Source: Actinokineospora pegani
Lineage (GTDB): Bacteria; Actinomycetota; Actinomycetes; Mycobacteriales; Pseudonocardiaceae
Direction of reading: 5' to 3'
DNA: 64,000 bases
NCBI RefSeq assembly: GCF_009745975.1
Contig: NZ_WHOL01000098.1
Coordinates: 1-64,000 of the forward strand
Position numbers and translations under genes: made by a program. Of the stretch, positions 9,049 through 17,077 are shown one piece after another (the first letter of the stretch is position 1; every line of letters starts with the position of its first letter). The notes under the pieces were generated by a model that searched no databases, was not told the DNA's origin, and saw nothing but the letters and a program-made list of their open reading frames with translations.

Positions 9049-10155
9049 CTACCGCTTCTTGAGCACACGCAGCAGGTGAGCAGTCAACTGTCGCACATCG
9101 TTGGGCGTGTTCTGGAGGTTGTTCCAGCGCCGCTCTTCTCCATCTGGAAACTTCCACGTGCCCGAGGTCCACGCGACATGCGGCTTCAAATCTTCAATCG
9201 CGCGATCGAGTGAGGAACTTTTGACGGCCTCAGCGGGTTGGTCGTCAGTCACCGTGTCCATGACGAAGCCCAGGGACTGGATTCCGACGCCGTGGGTGAG
9301 GCGGGAGTAGCGAGGTGCCTTAGACCACTCATCGGGCCAAGTGTCCCGCACCACGGTCCAGAACTCGATGAGGTGCAACAGCATTCGCTTGACGTCGCCG
9401 GAGCCGTCCACGGGGTTGCGGTATTGGTATAGGGCCCCCTCGAACAAGCTGTGCTCCACCATCTTCAGGATGCTGTTGTCCTTGATGTAGCCGTCAGGGG
9501 CAGTTGGAGTCGCGATGATCCGGAAGAACGGGCTCCGCTTGTCACCGTTCAGCCGGGTCATCAGTTGGGCGGGAAGCTTCCGCTTCAAGTAGGCGCGTGG
9601 CAAGTGGCCGGTGGTGTCCGGCAGCAGTTCGTGGACCAATCCTTTGGGCAGAGCCTTGGTCGAGTTGACCAGGATGAACTGAGAACGCTGTTCCTCTTCG
9701 GTGTCCGCGATGAACCCAACGACCGCAACGGGGAACTCTGCCAGGTCTGCGTCGCGGATCGCCGCGCTTCGCTGCTGGCCGTCCACCAGCCACGCGACCT
9801 TGTCCGCGTCGGCGAGTGCTTCGTCGACCGGGATGACGATCTCCCCGGCGACCGAGTAGTCGACCAGTTCGCCCTGCATGATGGCGGGGATGAACTCGAC
9901 CCGGTTGTCGAAGGCGACGACGATGGCGTTGGGCAGCATCGCCCCATCGGACTCGAGATATCGCTGGATGCCTCGGATGTGGCTGAGCACCTCGGGCCGC
10001 TGGTAGCCGGACAACTGCTCATCGTCACCTCGACGGATCCGGGAGACCGCGGCGAAGCTGTGCAGCTTCTTCCCGTCGATGGCGAAGCAGTAGATCCGTC
10101 GACGGCCCTGGCGCACCTCCAGAGCAGGTAGGCGCAGGGTGTAGCGGTCGGCCAC
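9049..10155 (-). CDS. dpdB: DGQHR-family protein, DpdB-like (copy 1)
   Basis: A 368-residue protein of the DGQHR (DndB/DpdB-like, ParB-related) family, with the signature as DGQQR at residues 125-129 (AWLVDGQQRSAAI). Other family landmarks are LSGYQRPEVLSHIRGIQRYL, LPNAIVVAFDN and FILVNSTKALPKGLVHELLP. In Salmonella, DpdB is required with DpdA to make dPreQ0 in DNA; its biochemical role is not fully settled. The GTG start at 10155 has an AGGAG ribosome-binding site and follows the dpdA stop by 75 bp, so this is the last gene of the four-gene minus-strand operon. It is clearly a paralogue of the protein at 11457-12581, an unusual duplication for this pathway. Confidence 0.85.
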   Translation of the reverse strand: MADRYTLRLPALEVRQGRRRIYCFAIDGKKLHSFAAVSRIRRGDDEQLSGYQRPEVLSHIRGIQRYLESDGAMLPNAIVVAFDNRVEFIPAIMQGELVDYSVAGEIVIPVDEALADADKVAWLVDGQQRSAAIRDADLAEFPVAVVGFIADTEEEQRSQFILVNSTKALPKGLVHELLPDTTGHLPRAYLKRKLPAQLMTRLNGDKRSPFFRIIATPTAPDGYIKDNSILKMVEHSLFEGALYQYRNPVDGSGDVKRMLLHLIEFWTVVRDTWPDEWSKAPRYSRLTHGVGIQSLGFVMDTVTDDQPAEAVKSSSLDRAIEDLKPHVAWTSGTWKFPDGEERRWNNLQNTPNDVRQLTAHLLRVLKKR

Positions 10156-10230
10156 GGGACACTCCTAGGTCGGGAGCGCACATCATAGCCAGCGTCGGAC
10201 GGCCACCGAGGAGCGCAGCCAAGTCGGCGC

Positions 10231-11460
10231 TCAGCGCAGCACCAACGTCCTCATCTTCATTTCGAGAACGCTCAGATTGTGGAATCCACGCCGCTTGTTA
10301 CGCTCGGTGCCCCGGAATATGATGATTTCGATTCCGTGCAACTTGCAGAGTTCACAAGGACACTCCTTCCACGGACGCTCCACCAATATTCGCCGGTAGT
10401 GATCCATGTACGATTTCTTCTTCGAGTCCGACCCCAAGACGAGTTTCTCATAATTCCCAAGCGCCTCCAAGACCTCTTCTATCCCGACGCCACCATGGTC
10501 ATACGCTCGCAGCAGCGACAGACTAGCGCGTTCTGCGGCAATGGCTTCGGACTGCGCCACCACACCCGAAAGCACGCGACGCTTGAGCGCAGGATTCCCA
10601 TCGACCTGGGGGACTCGGATGGCCGCGTAAGAAGCACCGCTTGTGTGATAATTGTTTCGGTCATCCATGAAAGCTTGTCGAAAAACTGAGGTGCTGTCGA
10701 AACTCGTCACACCATGTACGGCAAATTCCTCCATACTGTCCAACCGGTTGATCCCCAGTAAGTGCAACTCGGTCCCGCCGGTCAAGCGCGGCGAGATCTC
10801 TCGCAAGCATTGCAGGATCTCGGGCGTCTTCAGGGGCACCATCCCACCGAGGGCGATGCGCCGGTATCCCATCTGCTGCAGGCGTTCGACACTGTCGGCA
10901 TAGCTCGCCGGACTCCACCCCTGCGCGGCGCCAACCGGTTCAAGGTCAATTCGCCGGTCGCGAACCTCGGCGATGTACTTCTCAGCGAGATCGAGAGAAA
11001 TGTGCCTCCGCTTGACCCAAGCCGGGTCGACGTCCGCATCCCCGGCCAGGGGCAGGAATCCGAAGATGACGTGGTCGATGCTGACACCGGCGTTGAACTG
11101 GCACTCTTCGTAGAAGTCCAGCACCTCGTTGACGGTGTAAGGAGGGTACTCCTCGTCAATGTAGTTGAACGCCCCGCAATCCCCCAGGCTCGTCATCTCG
11201 GCTGGCAGCCTGAAATACTTGCGCACTCCCAAGCGATACAATCGCGCGCGCTGGGGGGCAGCGTACTTCCCCGCTCCCCTGCCGGTCGACGGGTCGACTA
11301 TGGCCTTGCTGACGAGTATGCCGTCATACGGCGCGGGGACTACTACCTCATGGGCGTAAACGTCGTCGCGCTGCCGCACCCGGGTGGCGAGGTATTCATC
11401 ATGGATGAAATCGTAGGTTGGACTGACAAGATCTTGACTATCTGGAAAAAAAAACTTCAC
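10231..11460 (-). CDS. dpdA: DpdA-type DNA-guanine transglycosylase
   Basis: This 409-residue protein belongs to the tRNA-guanine transglycosylase superfamily, DpdA branch, which exchanges guanine in DNA for preQ0. Landmarks: Asp94 in SLGDCGAFNY, at the place of the general-base Asp of the TGT DSGGFQ motif; GAAQGW near 178; Asp255 in VTSFDSTSVF, at the place of the nucleophilic Asp of TGT; and a zinc site CPCELC (Cys367, 369, 372) with His394. The GTG start at 11460 overlaps the stop of the upstream DGQHR gene (GTGA). The N-terminal FFF is encoded by nine consecutive T residues, a possible slippage site. Its placement with queC-queE-queD-folE2 supports DNA, not tRNA, modification. Confidence 0.9.
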   Translation of the reverse strand: MKFFFPDSQDLVSPTYDFIHDEYLATRVRQRDDVYAHEVVVPAPYDGILVSKAIVDPSTGRGAGKYAAPQRARLYRLGVRKYFRLPAEMTSLGDCGAFNYIDEEYPPYTVNEVLDFYEECQFNAGVSIDHVIFGFLPLAGDADVDPAWVKRRHISLDLAEKYIAEVRDRRIDLEPVGAAQGWSPASYADSVERLQQMGYRRIALGGMVPLKTPEILQCLREISPRLTGGTELHLLGINRLDSMEEFAVHGVTSFDSTSVFRQAFMDDRNNYHTSGASYAAIRVPQVDGNPALKRRVLSGVVAQSEAIAAERASLSLLRAYDHGGVGIEEVLEALGNYEKLVLGSDSKKKSYMDHYRRILVERPWKECPCELCKLHGIEIIIFRGTERNKRRGFHNLSVLEMKMRTLVLR

Positions 11461-12581
11461 GACTTATTCGACCTCGAACTCACGTATTCGCGAACGATGA
11501 AGTTGGACAGCGTGCTGATATGCCGAGGAGTGTTCTGCAACTCGTTCCACGGGGTGTTGAGTTCGTCCCATCTTCCACTCGTCCAGCAGCACTTGGGCGC
11601 GAGCGGCGCCAACTCGGCCCGGATTTGTCCGGCCAAGTCGTCGGCGTTGATATCCACGTGCGCCATCACTCGGTCCATGAGCCTGCCCATGGCGCGAATC
11701 CCCACCCCGTGCATCAACCTGCTCCTGGCGGGCGTAAGTCCCCAAGCAGCGGGAAATGTGTCGCGAACCGCGGACCAGTAGGAGATGAGGATTCGGCGGA
11801 TCGCACCGGTGTCCGTCGTGCCGGTGGAGAGGTTTCGGTGGAGGAACAGGCTCCCGGACGAGGAGTTCAGCGACTCCTCGATGGCAGTGATGAGGCTGTT
11901 GTCCACCACCACGGCGCCGCTGCGCTTGTCCGCCGCCGTCGACGCACGCTTGACCAAACCCTCGAACGGCGACTGAGGGTCCTGGTTCAACATGTCAACG
12001 AGCGCGGAGGGCAACTTTCGCGCGGACAGCTTCGCCGGGAGTGGTGTCCACACCTCCGGCAGCAACTCGGCCACCAGGTTCGTCGGCAGCGGTGACACGG
12101 TATTGACCCGGAGGAACTGGTCGCGTTGCGTAGCGAGGTCCTCTGCCTCGAAGCCTGCGACGATGACCGGCAGGCCGGAGTTCCGGGTGCGCGCCAGCGC
12201 GGCGCTGCGCTGTTGACCGTCGACGATCCACGCGGGTCGCGGCTCGTCGTCGGAAGCGACGACGGGAATCTCGATCGTCCCACTCTCAGTGAGCCCGTCA
12301 TCGAACCCCGCTGGACCGCGTTTCGACCGGAACCGTACGGAGTTGGGCAGGGCGAGGATCAGCCCATTCGGGAAGAGCACATCTTCACCGTCCAGGTATT
12401 CCAGGATCTGTCTGACGTGCTGGCGCTTTTCCGGCCGCTGGTAGCCCAGCAACTTGCCCGCCGCGTCCCGCGAGATGCGGGCGACGTCGGCGACCTTGGC
12501 CACCTCCTCCGCAGTCAGCGCGAACACGTAGAGCGGGATCGTGGGGTGCTGCTTGATCCGCAGCGCACGACGCTTGATCAC
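11457..12581 (-). CDS. dpdB: DGQHR-family protein, DpdB-like (copy 2)
   Basis: A 374-residue paralogue of the protein at 9049-10155: LLGYQRPEKRQHVRQILEYL, FPNGLILALPN, AWIVDGQQRSAAL (DGQQR at 121-125) and FLRVNTVSPLPTNLVAELLP align segment by segment. The GTG start at 12581 overlaps the upstream stop as GTGA; the longer frame to 12632 would overlap the preceding gene by 55 bp and is less likely. Its stop overlaps the dpdA start in the same way, so the two are probably made in fixed proportion. Two divergent copies around one dpdA suggest a heteromeric accessory complex or recognition of two substrates or sites; this is inference. Confidence 0.84.
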   Translation of the reverse strand: MIKRRALRIKQHPTIPLYVFALTAEEVAKVADVARISRDAAGKLLGYQRPEKRQHVRQILEYLDGEDVLFPNGLILALPNSVRFRSKRGPAGFDDGLTESGTIEIPVVASDDEPRPAWIVDGQQRSAALARTRNSGLPVIVAGFEAEDLATQRDQFLRVNTVSPLPTNLVAELLPEVWTPLPAKLSARKLPSALVDMLNQDPQSPFEGLVKRASTAADKRSGAVVVDNSLITAIEESLNSSSGSLFLHRNLSTGTTDTGAIRRILISYWSAVRDTFPAAWGLTPARSRLMHGVGIRAMGRLMDRVMAHVDINADDLAGQIRAELAPLAPKCCWTSGRWDELNTPWNELQNTPRHISTLSNFIVREYVSSRSNKS

Positions 12582-13492
12582 GGTGTTCCCATCGTCTCGG
12601 CGAAGAGTTGAGCGAAGCGCTTTTGCTCGCACGCTCGACCGCTCTCCCGCAGCATGCGGTGCAACCTGGTCCTAGACAGGCCAGGGTCACCGACCATCGC
12701 ATCGCGGATGAAGAGCCTGACCTGGTCGTCGGTCATCGCCGACCGTTCGTACTTGACCTCGATGCGCACCTTGTTCACCCACCTCGACCACGTTCCTCTC
12801 GTGATCGGTGAGATCAGGGAGCCGTGGCCGCACTTGCTCAGCCACGCTCCAGCCATCCGCGCGTTGAGGCCGGTCATCGTTCCCCCTAGTTCGGTGCGCA
12901 GGGCACCGTCGGCAGGGACGCGGAAGGCACCAGGGAGGTCTTCAGCACCGCCAATCAGGACAACCTCGTCAGCGGAACCCACGAGATCGAGAATCTCCCG
13001 CTTGAGCACGGTGGCGTACCCCTCGGACAGCACGAGCAGGACCGCTCGGCGACCACCGAGGTCTGCCAGCGCGGGTGTGCCTATGCGCTTGCGCAGTCCC
13101 TTCCACCACAGCCTGCGGTCGACCCAGGTCGGCGCCACGGTGTCCAGGTGTCGCGGGCTGAAGGTCGCGGCGTAGGGCGGAAAGGCGGCGGAGACAGGCT
13201 GCAGACCGAGACCAGCCGAGGCCACCCACAGGCGGGGAGCGAAGCCCGCCACCTCGGCCAAGTCCAGCAACGTGCGAGCGCTGGTCCAGTGCTCGCCCTG
13301 GTAGAGGCGCAGTAGCTCGACAGGCGCGTCCGCAGTCATCAGCCTCCGATGCCACTCATCCAACCGCCCTTCGACGCCTCCCGCCGGGAGAGTCCGCACC
13401 TGAAGGTGGGAGGAGGCCGCAGCGACCTTGCGCTCCGTACAGGTCACCACCACAGATAGTTCCCTCAATGCCCCTAAGCCTCTCGTGTCCAA
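12578..13492 (-). CDS. YaaA/DUF6884-like protein, candidate DpdC-type factor
   Basis: A protein of up to 304 residues, first in the minus-strand modification operon and overlapping the next gene by GTGA. The N-terminal half has the pattern of the YaaA/DUF6884 group: VVVTCTERKVAAAS, LYQGEHWTSARTLL, WVASAGLGLQ and FPPYAATFSPRH. The C-terminal third (TRGTWSRWVNKVRIEV, then SRTRLHRMLRESG) looks like a winged-helix DNA-binding extension. The TTG at 13492 opens the longest frame. GTG at 13453 is better spaced from a GAGGG Shine-Dalgarno and starts exactly at the conserved VVVTC block, so the true start is probably there. In the Salmonella system DpdC converts dPreQ0 to the amide dADG; whether this protein does so cannot be shown from sequence. 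Confidence 0.7.
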   Translation of the reverse strand: MDTRGLGALRELSVVVTCTERKVAAASSHLQVRTLPAGGVEGRLDEWHRRLMTADAPVELLRLYQGEHWTSARTLLDLAEVAGFAPRLWVASAGLGLQPVSAAFPPYAATFSPRHLDTVAPTWVDRRLWWKGLRKRIGTPALADLGGRRAVLLVLSEGYATVLKREILDLVGSADEVVLIGGAEDLPGAFRVPADGALRTELGGTMTGLNARMAGAWLSKCGHGSLISPITRGTWSRWVNKVRIEVKYERSAMTDDQVRLFIRDAMVGDPGLSRTRLHRMLRESGRACEQKRFAQLFAETMGTP

Positions 13493-13576
13493 CTAGCCGC
13501 GAGCGCATCCGACTCTACTGCCAGATAGCAAGCTAGGATGCACCGGACTGATCATGCCAATAAGGGGGTGACGTCG

Positions 13577-14278
13577 GTGGAACGACCGGCGATCGTACTA
13601 CTCAGCGGTGGACTAGACTCCTCCACCGTCCTCGCTATCGCCCGTGCTCAAGGGTTCTCGCCATACGCCCTAAGCTTCCGGTACGGCCAACGGCACAGCG
13701 TCGAACTCCAGGCCGCCGAGCGCGTTGTTCGAACTCAGGGTGCGGCTCGCCACGTTGTTGCCGAGATCGACCTGCGAGTGTTCGGCGGTTCGGCGCTCAC
13801 ATCGCATGTCGCGGTACCCAAGCGCGACAGCGTCGACGAGATCGACTCGGACACGATCCCGGTCACCTACGTCCCCGCCCGCAACACGATCTTCCTTTCG
13901 TACGCGCTGGCATACGCGGAGGTCGTCGGGGCGACCGACATCTTCACCGGCGTCACGGCCGTCGACTACAGCGGTTACCCGGACTGCAGGCCCGAGTACA
14001 TGCGAGCGTTCGAGGAGATGGCCAACCTCGCCACCAAGGCAGGGGTCGAGGGCACGACCCGCCTCACGCTGCACTCGCCGCTGATCGAGATGTCCAAGGC
14101 CGACATCATCCGCACCGGACTCGATCTGGGCGTCGACTACTCCATCACCTCGAGTTGCTACGACCCCGACGAGCAGGGGCGCGCGTGCGCCAAGTGCGAC
14201 ACATGCTTGTTGCGCCTGAAGGGTTTCGCCGAACTCGGGCAGTCCGACCCCGCGCCCTACCAGAATGTGATCGCATGA
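13577..14278 (+). CDS. queC: 7-cyano-7-deazaguanine (preQ0) synthase QueC
   Basis: QueC converts 7-carboxy-7-deazaguanine to preQ0 using ATP and ammonia. The ATP-pyrophosphatase P-loop SGGLDSST is at residues 10-17 and the zinc cysteines are in [18 protein letters not shown] near the C-terminus. [17 protein letters not shown] is typical of the family. At 233 residues it has normal length. I chose GTG 13577 because AAGGGGG lies eight bases upstream; ATG 13538 is possible but has no such site. It starts the plus-strand operon diverging from the dpd genes, with the promoters of both presumably in 13493-13576. Its stop overlaps the queE start (ATGA). Confidence 0.95.
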   Translation: MERPAIVLLSGGLDSSTVLAIARAQGFSPYALSFRYGQRHSVELQAAERVVRTQGAARHVVAEIDLRVFGGSALTSHVAVPKRDSVDEIDSDTIPVTYVPARNTIFLSYALAYAEVVGATDIFTGVTAVDYSGYPDCRPEYMRAFEEMANLATKAGVEGTTRLTLHSPLIEMSKADIIRTGLDLGVDYSITSSCYDPDEQGRACAKCDTCLLRLKGFAELGQSDPAPYQNVIA

Positions 14279-14910
14279 CCTACTTGATCAAAGAGATCTT
14301 CTACACCCTGCAGGGTGAAGGGAGTCATGCGGGCAGACCCGCGGTGTTCTGCAGATTCTCCAGGTGCAACCTGTGGACGGGCAGGGAGGAGGACCGCGGG
14401 CGCGCCATCTGCCAGTTCTGTGACACCGACTTTGTCGGCACCGATGGGGTGGGGGGCGGCCGGTTCAGCACCGCCGATGACTTGGCCGAGGCAGTGGCGG
14501 CGAACTGGCCGTCGGAAAGTCCGGAGAAGCGTTTCGTGGTGTGCACCGGCGGAGAACCCCTGCTGCAGCTCGACGAAGCCGCTGTGGGCGCCTTGCACGA
14601 CCGCGGCTTCGAAATCGCTGTGGAGACTAATGGGACACGCGCCGCCCCCGAGGGGTTGGACTGGATCTGCGTCAGCCCAAAGATCGGAGCTGACCTGGTC
14701 CTCACCAGCGGCGACGAACTCAAGTTGGTCTATCCGCAGGCCGGTGGTGACCCCGCGCAGTTCGAGCACCTCGACTTTAACCACTTCAGGCTTCAACCGA
14801 TGGACAGCGTTGAGCGGGACAGCAACACCCGCGCCACGGTCGAGTACTGCCTGAAGAACCCCAAGTGGTCGCTGTCCCTACAAACGCACAAGTACCTGGG
14901 AATTCAGTGA
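14275..14910 (+). CDS. queE: 7-carboxy-7-deazaguanine synthase QueE
   Basis: QueE is the radical-SAM enzyme that rearranges 6-carboxy-tetrahydropterin to 7-carboxy-7-deazaguanine. The 211-residue protein shows the cluster motif in its C-x14-C-x2-C form (RCNLWTG ... [10 protein letters not shown]), also seen in proteobacterial QueE, instead of the common CxxxCxx[18 protein letters not shown] precedes it, and [11 protein letters not shown] and ISVSP-like CVSPK follow. The ATG at 14275 overlaps the queC stop, and the stop overlaps the queD start as TGATG, indicating a tightly coupled operon. Confidence 0.94.
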   Translation: MTYLIKEIFYTLQGEGSHAGRPAVFCRFSRCNLWTGREEDRGRAICQFCDTDFVGTDGVGGGRFSTADDLAEAVAANWPSESPEKRFVVCTGGEPLLQLDEAAVGALHDRGFEIAVETNGTRAAPEGLDWICVSPKIGADLVLTSGDELKLVYPQAGGDPAQFEHLDFNHFRLQPMDSVERDSNTRATVEYCLKNPKWSLSLQTHKYLGIQ

Positions 14911-15275
14911 TGGAGATCTACCGCGAGTTCACCTTCGAGGCGGCGCACCGTCTCCCGAACGTCCCCGAGGGCCACAAGTGCTCACGGCTGCACGGTCACT
15001 CCTACCGGGTTGTCGTGCACGTAGAAGGCCCCGTGGACCCCCATGCGGGATGGGTGATGGATTTCGGGGACGTGAAGACGGCTTTCAAGCCGATCGAGGC
15101 CCAACTGGACCACTACTACCTCAACGACATCACAGGCTTGGAGAACCCCACCAGCGAGAACCTCGCGGTGTGGATCTGGGACCGTCTGGCACCAGGCCTC
15201 CCCCACCTCAACGCCGTAGCGGTGCGCGAAACTTGCACGTCCGGTTGCGTTTACAGGGGTACAACCGGTGCATGA
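14910..15275 (+). CDS. queD: 6-carboxytetrahydropterin synthase QueD
   Basis: QueD makes 6-carboxy-5,6,7,8-tetrahydropterin from dihydroneopterin triphosphate. The 121-residue protein has zinc ligands His13 (FEAAHRL) and His28/His30 (RLHGHSY), with catalytic Cys24 in HKCSRLHGH, the standard arrangement for QueD as opposed to eukaryotic PTPS. The C-terminal [15 protein letters not shown] and [11 protein letters not shown] are also family-typical. ATG 14910 shares bases with the queE stop. The longer frame from 14865 adds 15 residues inside queE and is unlikely. Confidence 0.95.
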   Translation: MEIYREFTFEAAHRLPNVPEGHKCSRLHGHSYRVVVHVEGPVDPHAGWVMDFGDVKTAFKPIEAQLDHYYLNDITGLENPTSENLAVWIWDRLAPGLPHLNAVAVRETCTSGCVYRGTTGA

Positions 15276-16065
15276 CGTCCAAAGTGAGATCGATCTCCGT
15301 GGCATCGCAGTGGACCAGGTCGGGATCGCTGGCTTGCGCTACCCGGTCGCATTCGACGACGGTTCGCTTCGCCAGAGCACGATCGCGGACTTCGCTGTCA
15401 CCGTACGACTGCAGGAAGAGCGCCGCGGCACGCACATGAGCCGCATGGTCGCGCTCGTGCACGACCATGTAGGGACGCTCGACCCCCGCCGCTTGCCTCA
15501 GATATTGAAACTCGGCGCTGACCTCCTCGACGCGCCCGGGATCACGATCTCTGCCCGTCTCAGCATCGCCCGTCCAGTCACCGCCCCAGCGTCCGGCCTG
15601 GAATCGATGGTAGTCCACGACTTGGAGTTGACCGGCACATTGGACGACAGCGGTAGTTCCGTTGTCACGACCACCCACACCGAGGTCACCAGTCTGTGTC
15701 CCTGTTCGAAGACGATCTCCGACTACGGGGCCCACAACCAGCGAAGCCAGGTGTCCCTGTCCATCGAGGGGACTGGCGACCTGCCCTACCCCTTGCCTGT
15801 GACGGACGCCCTCTCGATGCTTGAGCACACCGGCTCGGCACCTGTCGTGCCATTGGTAAAACGACCGGACGAGCGGGTTCTGACGATGCTCGCATACGAC
15901 CACCCCGCCTTCGTGGAAGATATGGCCCGCGACGTCGCCGCGCAGTGCAGGAAGCGTGGTTTGCAGCACGAAGTGCGGGTGCGGAACCTTGAAAGCATCC
16001 ACAGCCACGACGCGGTAGCCGTAATTCGAGGTGGAGCGCGGACGGGCAGGGAACTTGCCGGGTGA
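15268..16065 (+). CDS. folE2: GTP cyclohydrolase IB (FolE2)
   Basis: FolE2 opens GTP to dihydroneopterin triphosphate, the first step to preQ0. This 265-residue protein has the type IB pattern: [13 protein letters not shown], then [20 protein letters not shown] with the active-site cysteine, and a C-terminal [17 protein letters not shown]. It overlaps queD by eight bases, starting at GTG 15268. With queD, queE and queC it completes a self-contained GTP-to-preQ0 route, so the locus does not depend on host genes. No queF is present, so preQ0 itself, not preQ1, is the expected product. After its stop, 217 bp without a gene separate it from GC-rich chromosomal genes. Confidence 0.93.
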   Translation: MHDVQSEIDLRGIAVDQVGIAGLRYPVAFDDGSLRQSTIADFAVTVRLQEERRGTHMSRMVALVHDHVGTLDPRRLPQILKLGADLLDAPGITISARLSIARPVTAPASGLESMVVHDLELTGTLDDSGSSVVTTTHTEVTSLCPCSKTISDYGAHNQRSQVSLSIEGTGDLPYPLPVTDALSMLEHTGSAPVVPLVKRPDERVLTMLAYDHPAFVEDMARDVAAQCRKRGLQHEVRVRNLESIHSHDAVAVIRGGARTGRELAG

Positions 16066-16282
16066 GTCATGAGGCAATCTACTAGCACGTCTACACGAAC
16101 CGGCCTGAAAGCTGAGACAACTGTCAGACAGAGTTATAGCCGGATTAATCAAGTAATTCCTTCAAAGCGCCGCAGTTTGAGAGAACTGAGAATTGGTCTC
16201 ATGTGGTGAGTTTGCAGAAGCAGGTTCGGGGGCTGTGGACGATGTATGCTCGTTTGGCCGCACCGGAGGAGAGCCGACGACG

Positions 16283-17026
16283 ATGGAACCCTGGGCGCGG
16301 TTGCGCGCACGGACGCTGGTGGTCGAGGACGAGTCGGTCTTGGCGCTGAACAAGCCCGCGGGGGTGTCGGTGACCGGTGAGCGCCACGACACCGACCTGG
16401 TGCGGATGGCGGCCGAGGACGGCGAGGAGCTGTTCCCCGTCCACCGCATCGACAAGGTCACCTCCGGTCTCATCCTGTTCGCCAGGACCCTTCCCGCGCA
16501 CGGTGGGCTGACCAGGCAGTTCGCCAAGCGCACCGCGGACAAGGCCTACCTGGCCATCACCGCCACCACCGGGCTGCCCGCGCGCGGCACCATCGACCTC
16601 CCGCTCAGCGTCGGCCGCAAGAACCGCGTCCGCATCGCCGCCCCCCGCGAGTCCATCCACCGCGAGGGCGACACCTGGACGGTCGACCCCGCCGACGTCC
16701 TCGACACCCGCACCTACCCGTCGACCACCGAGTTCACCACCCTCTGGTCCAACGACACCCACACCCTCCTCGCCGCCCGCCCCCGCACCGGCCGCCGCCA
16801 CCAGATCCGGGTCCACCTCGCCTGGACCGGCCACCCCCTCCACGGCGACCCCCTCTTCGACCGCGGCGGCGAGCACCCGCGGACGGCCCTGCACTCCTGG
16901 CGGTTGGGGCTGGACGGCGAGTCGGGCAGGTTGGACCTGTCGGCCACGCCCGGGGAGGACTTCTGGGCCCCGGTGGCGGACTCCCTGGGCGCGCAGGAGC
17001 GCGGGGACCTGCTCGCTCGGTCCTAG
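16283..17026 (+). CDS. RluA-family RNA pseudouridine synthase
   Basis: A 247-residue pseudouridine synthase. The catalytic Asp57 is in FPVHRIDKVTSGLILFA (RluA motif HRLDxxTSG, with Ile in place of Leu). ALNKPAGVSVTGE upstream and RTGRRHQIRVHLAWTGHPLHGDPLF downstream are the other conserved blocks. There is no S4 domain. ATG 16283 has GGAGGAGAG ten bases upstream; the longer frame from 16193 lacks support. Probably isomerises uridine in rRNA or tRNA, but the site cannot be predicted. It marks the return to GC-rich core chromosome after the modification island. Confidence 0.9.
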   Translation: MEPWARLRARTLVVEDESVLALNKPAGVSVTGERHDTDLVRMAAEDGEELFPVHRIDKVTSGLILFARTLPAHGGLTRQFAKRTADKAYLAITATTGLPARGTIDLPLSVGRKNRVRIAAPRESIHREGDTWTVDPADVLDTRTYPSTTEFTTLWSNDTHTLLAARPRTGRRHQIRVHLAWTGHPLHGDPLFDRGGEHPRTALHSWRLGLDGESGRLDLSATPGEDFWAPVADSLGAQERGDLLARS

Positions 17027-17077
17027 GCCTTCGTCGGATGGGCGCTGACTTCGCGGCGGCCCATCGGTGATGATGCG

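Noticed and set aside
13538-13576. Thirteen extra N-terminal codons of QueC from ATG 13538
   Set aside because: The conserved family start and the Shine-Dalgarno both favour GTG 13577, and the extra codons would lie in the divergent promoter region.
16220-16233. GCAGGTTCGGGGGC as a possible tRNA-derived right end of the whole 1-16 kb island
   Set aside because: It shares only nine contiguous bases with the tRNA T-arm plus a G-run, with no inverted arm or terminator; the site at 6334-6368 fits all criteria.
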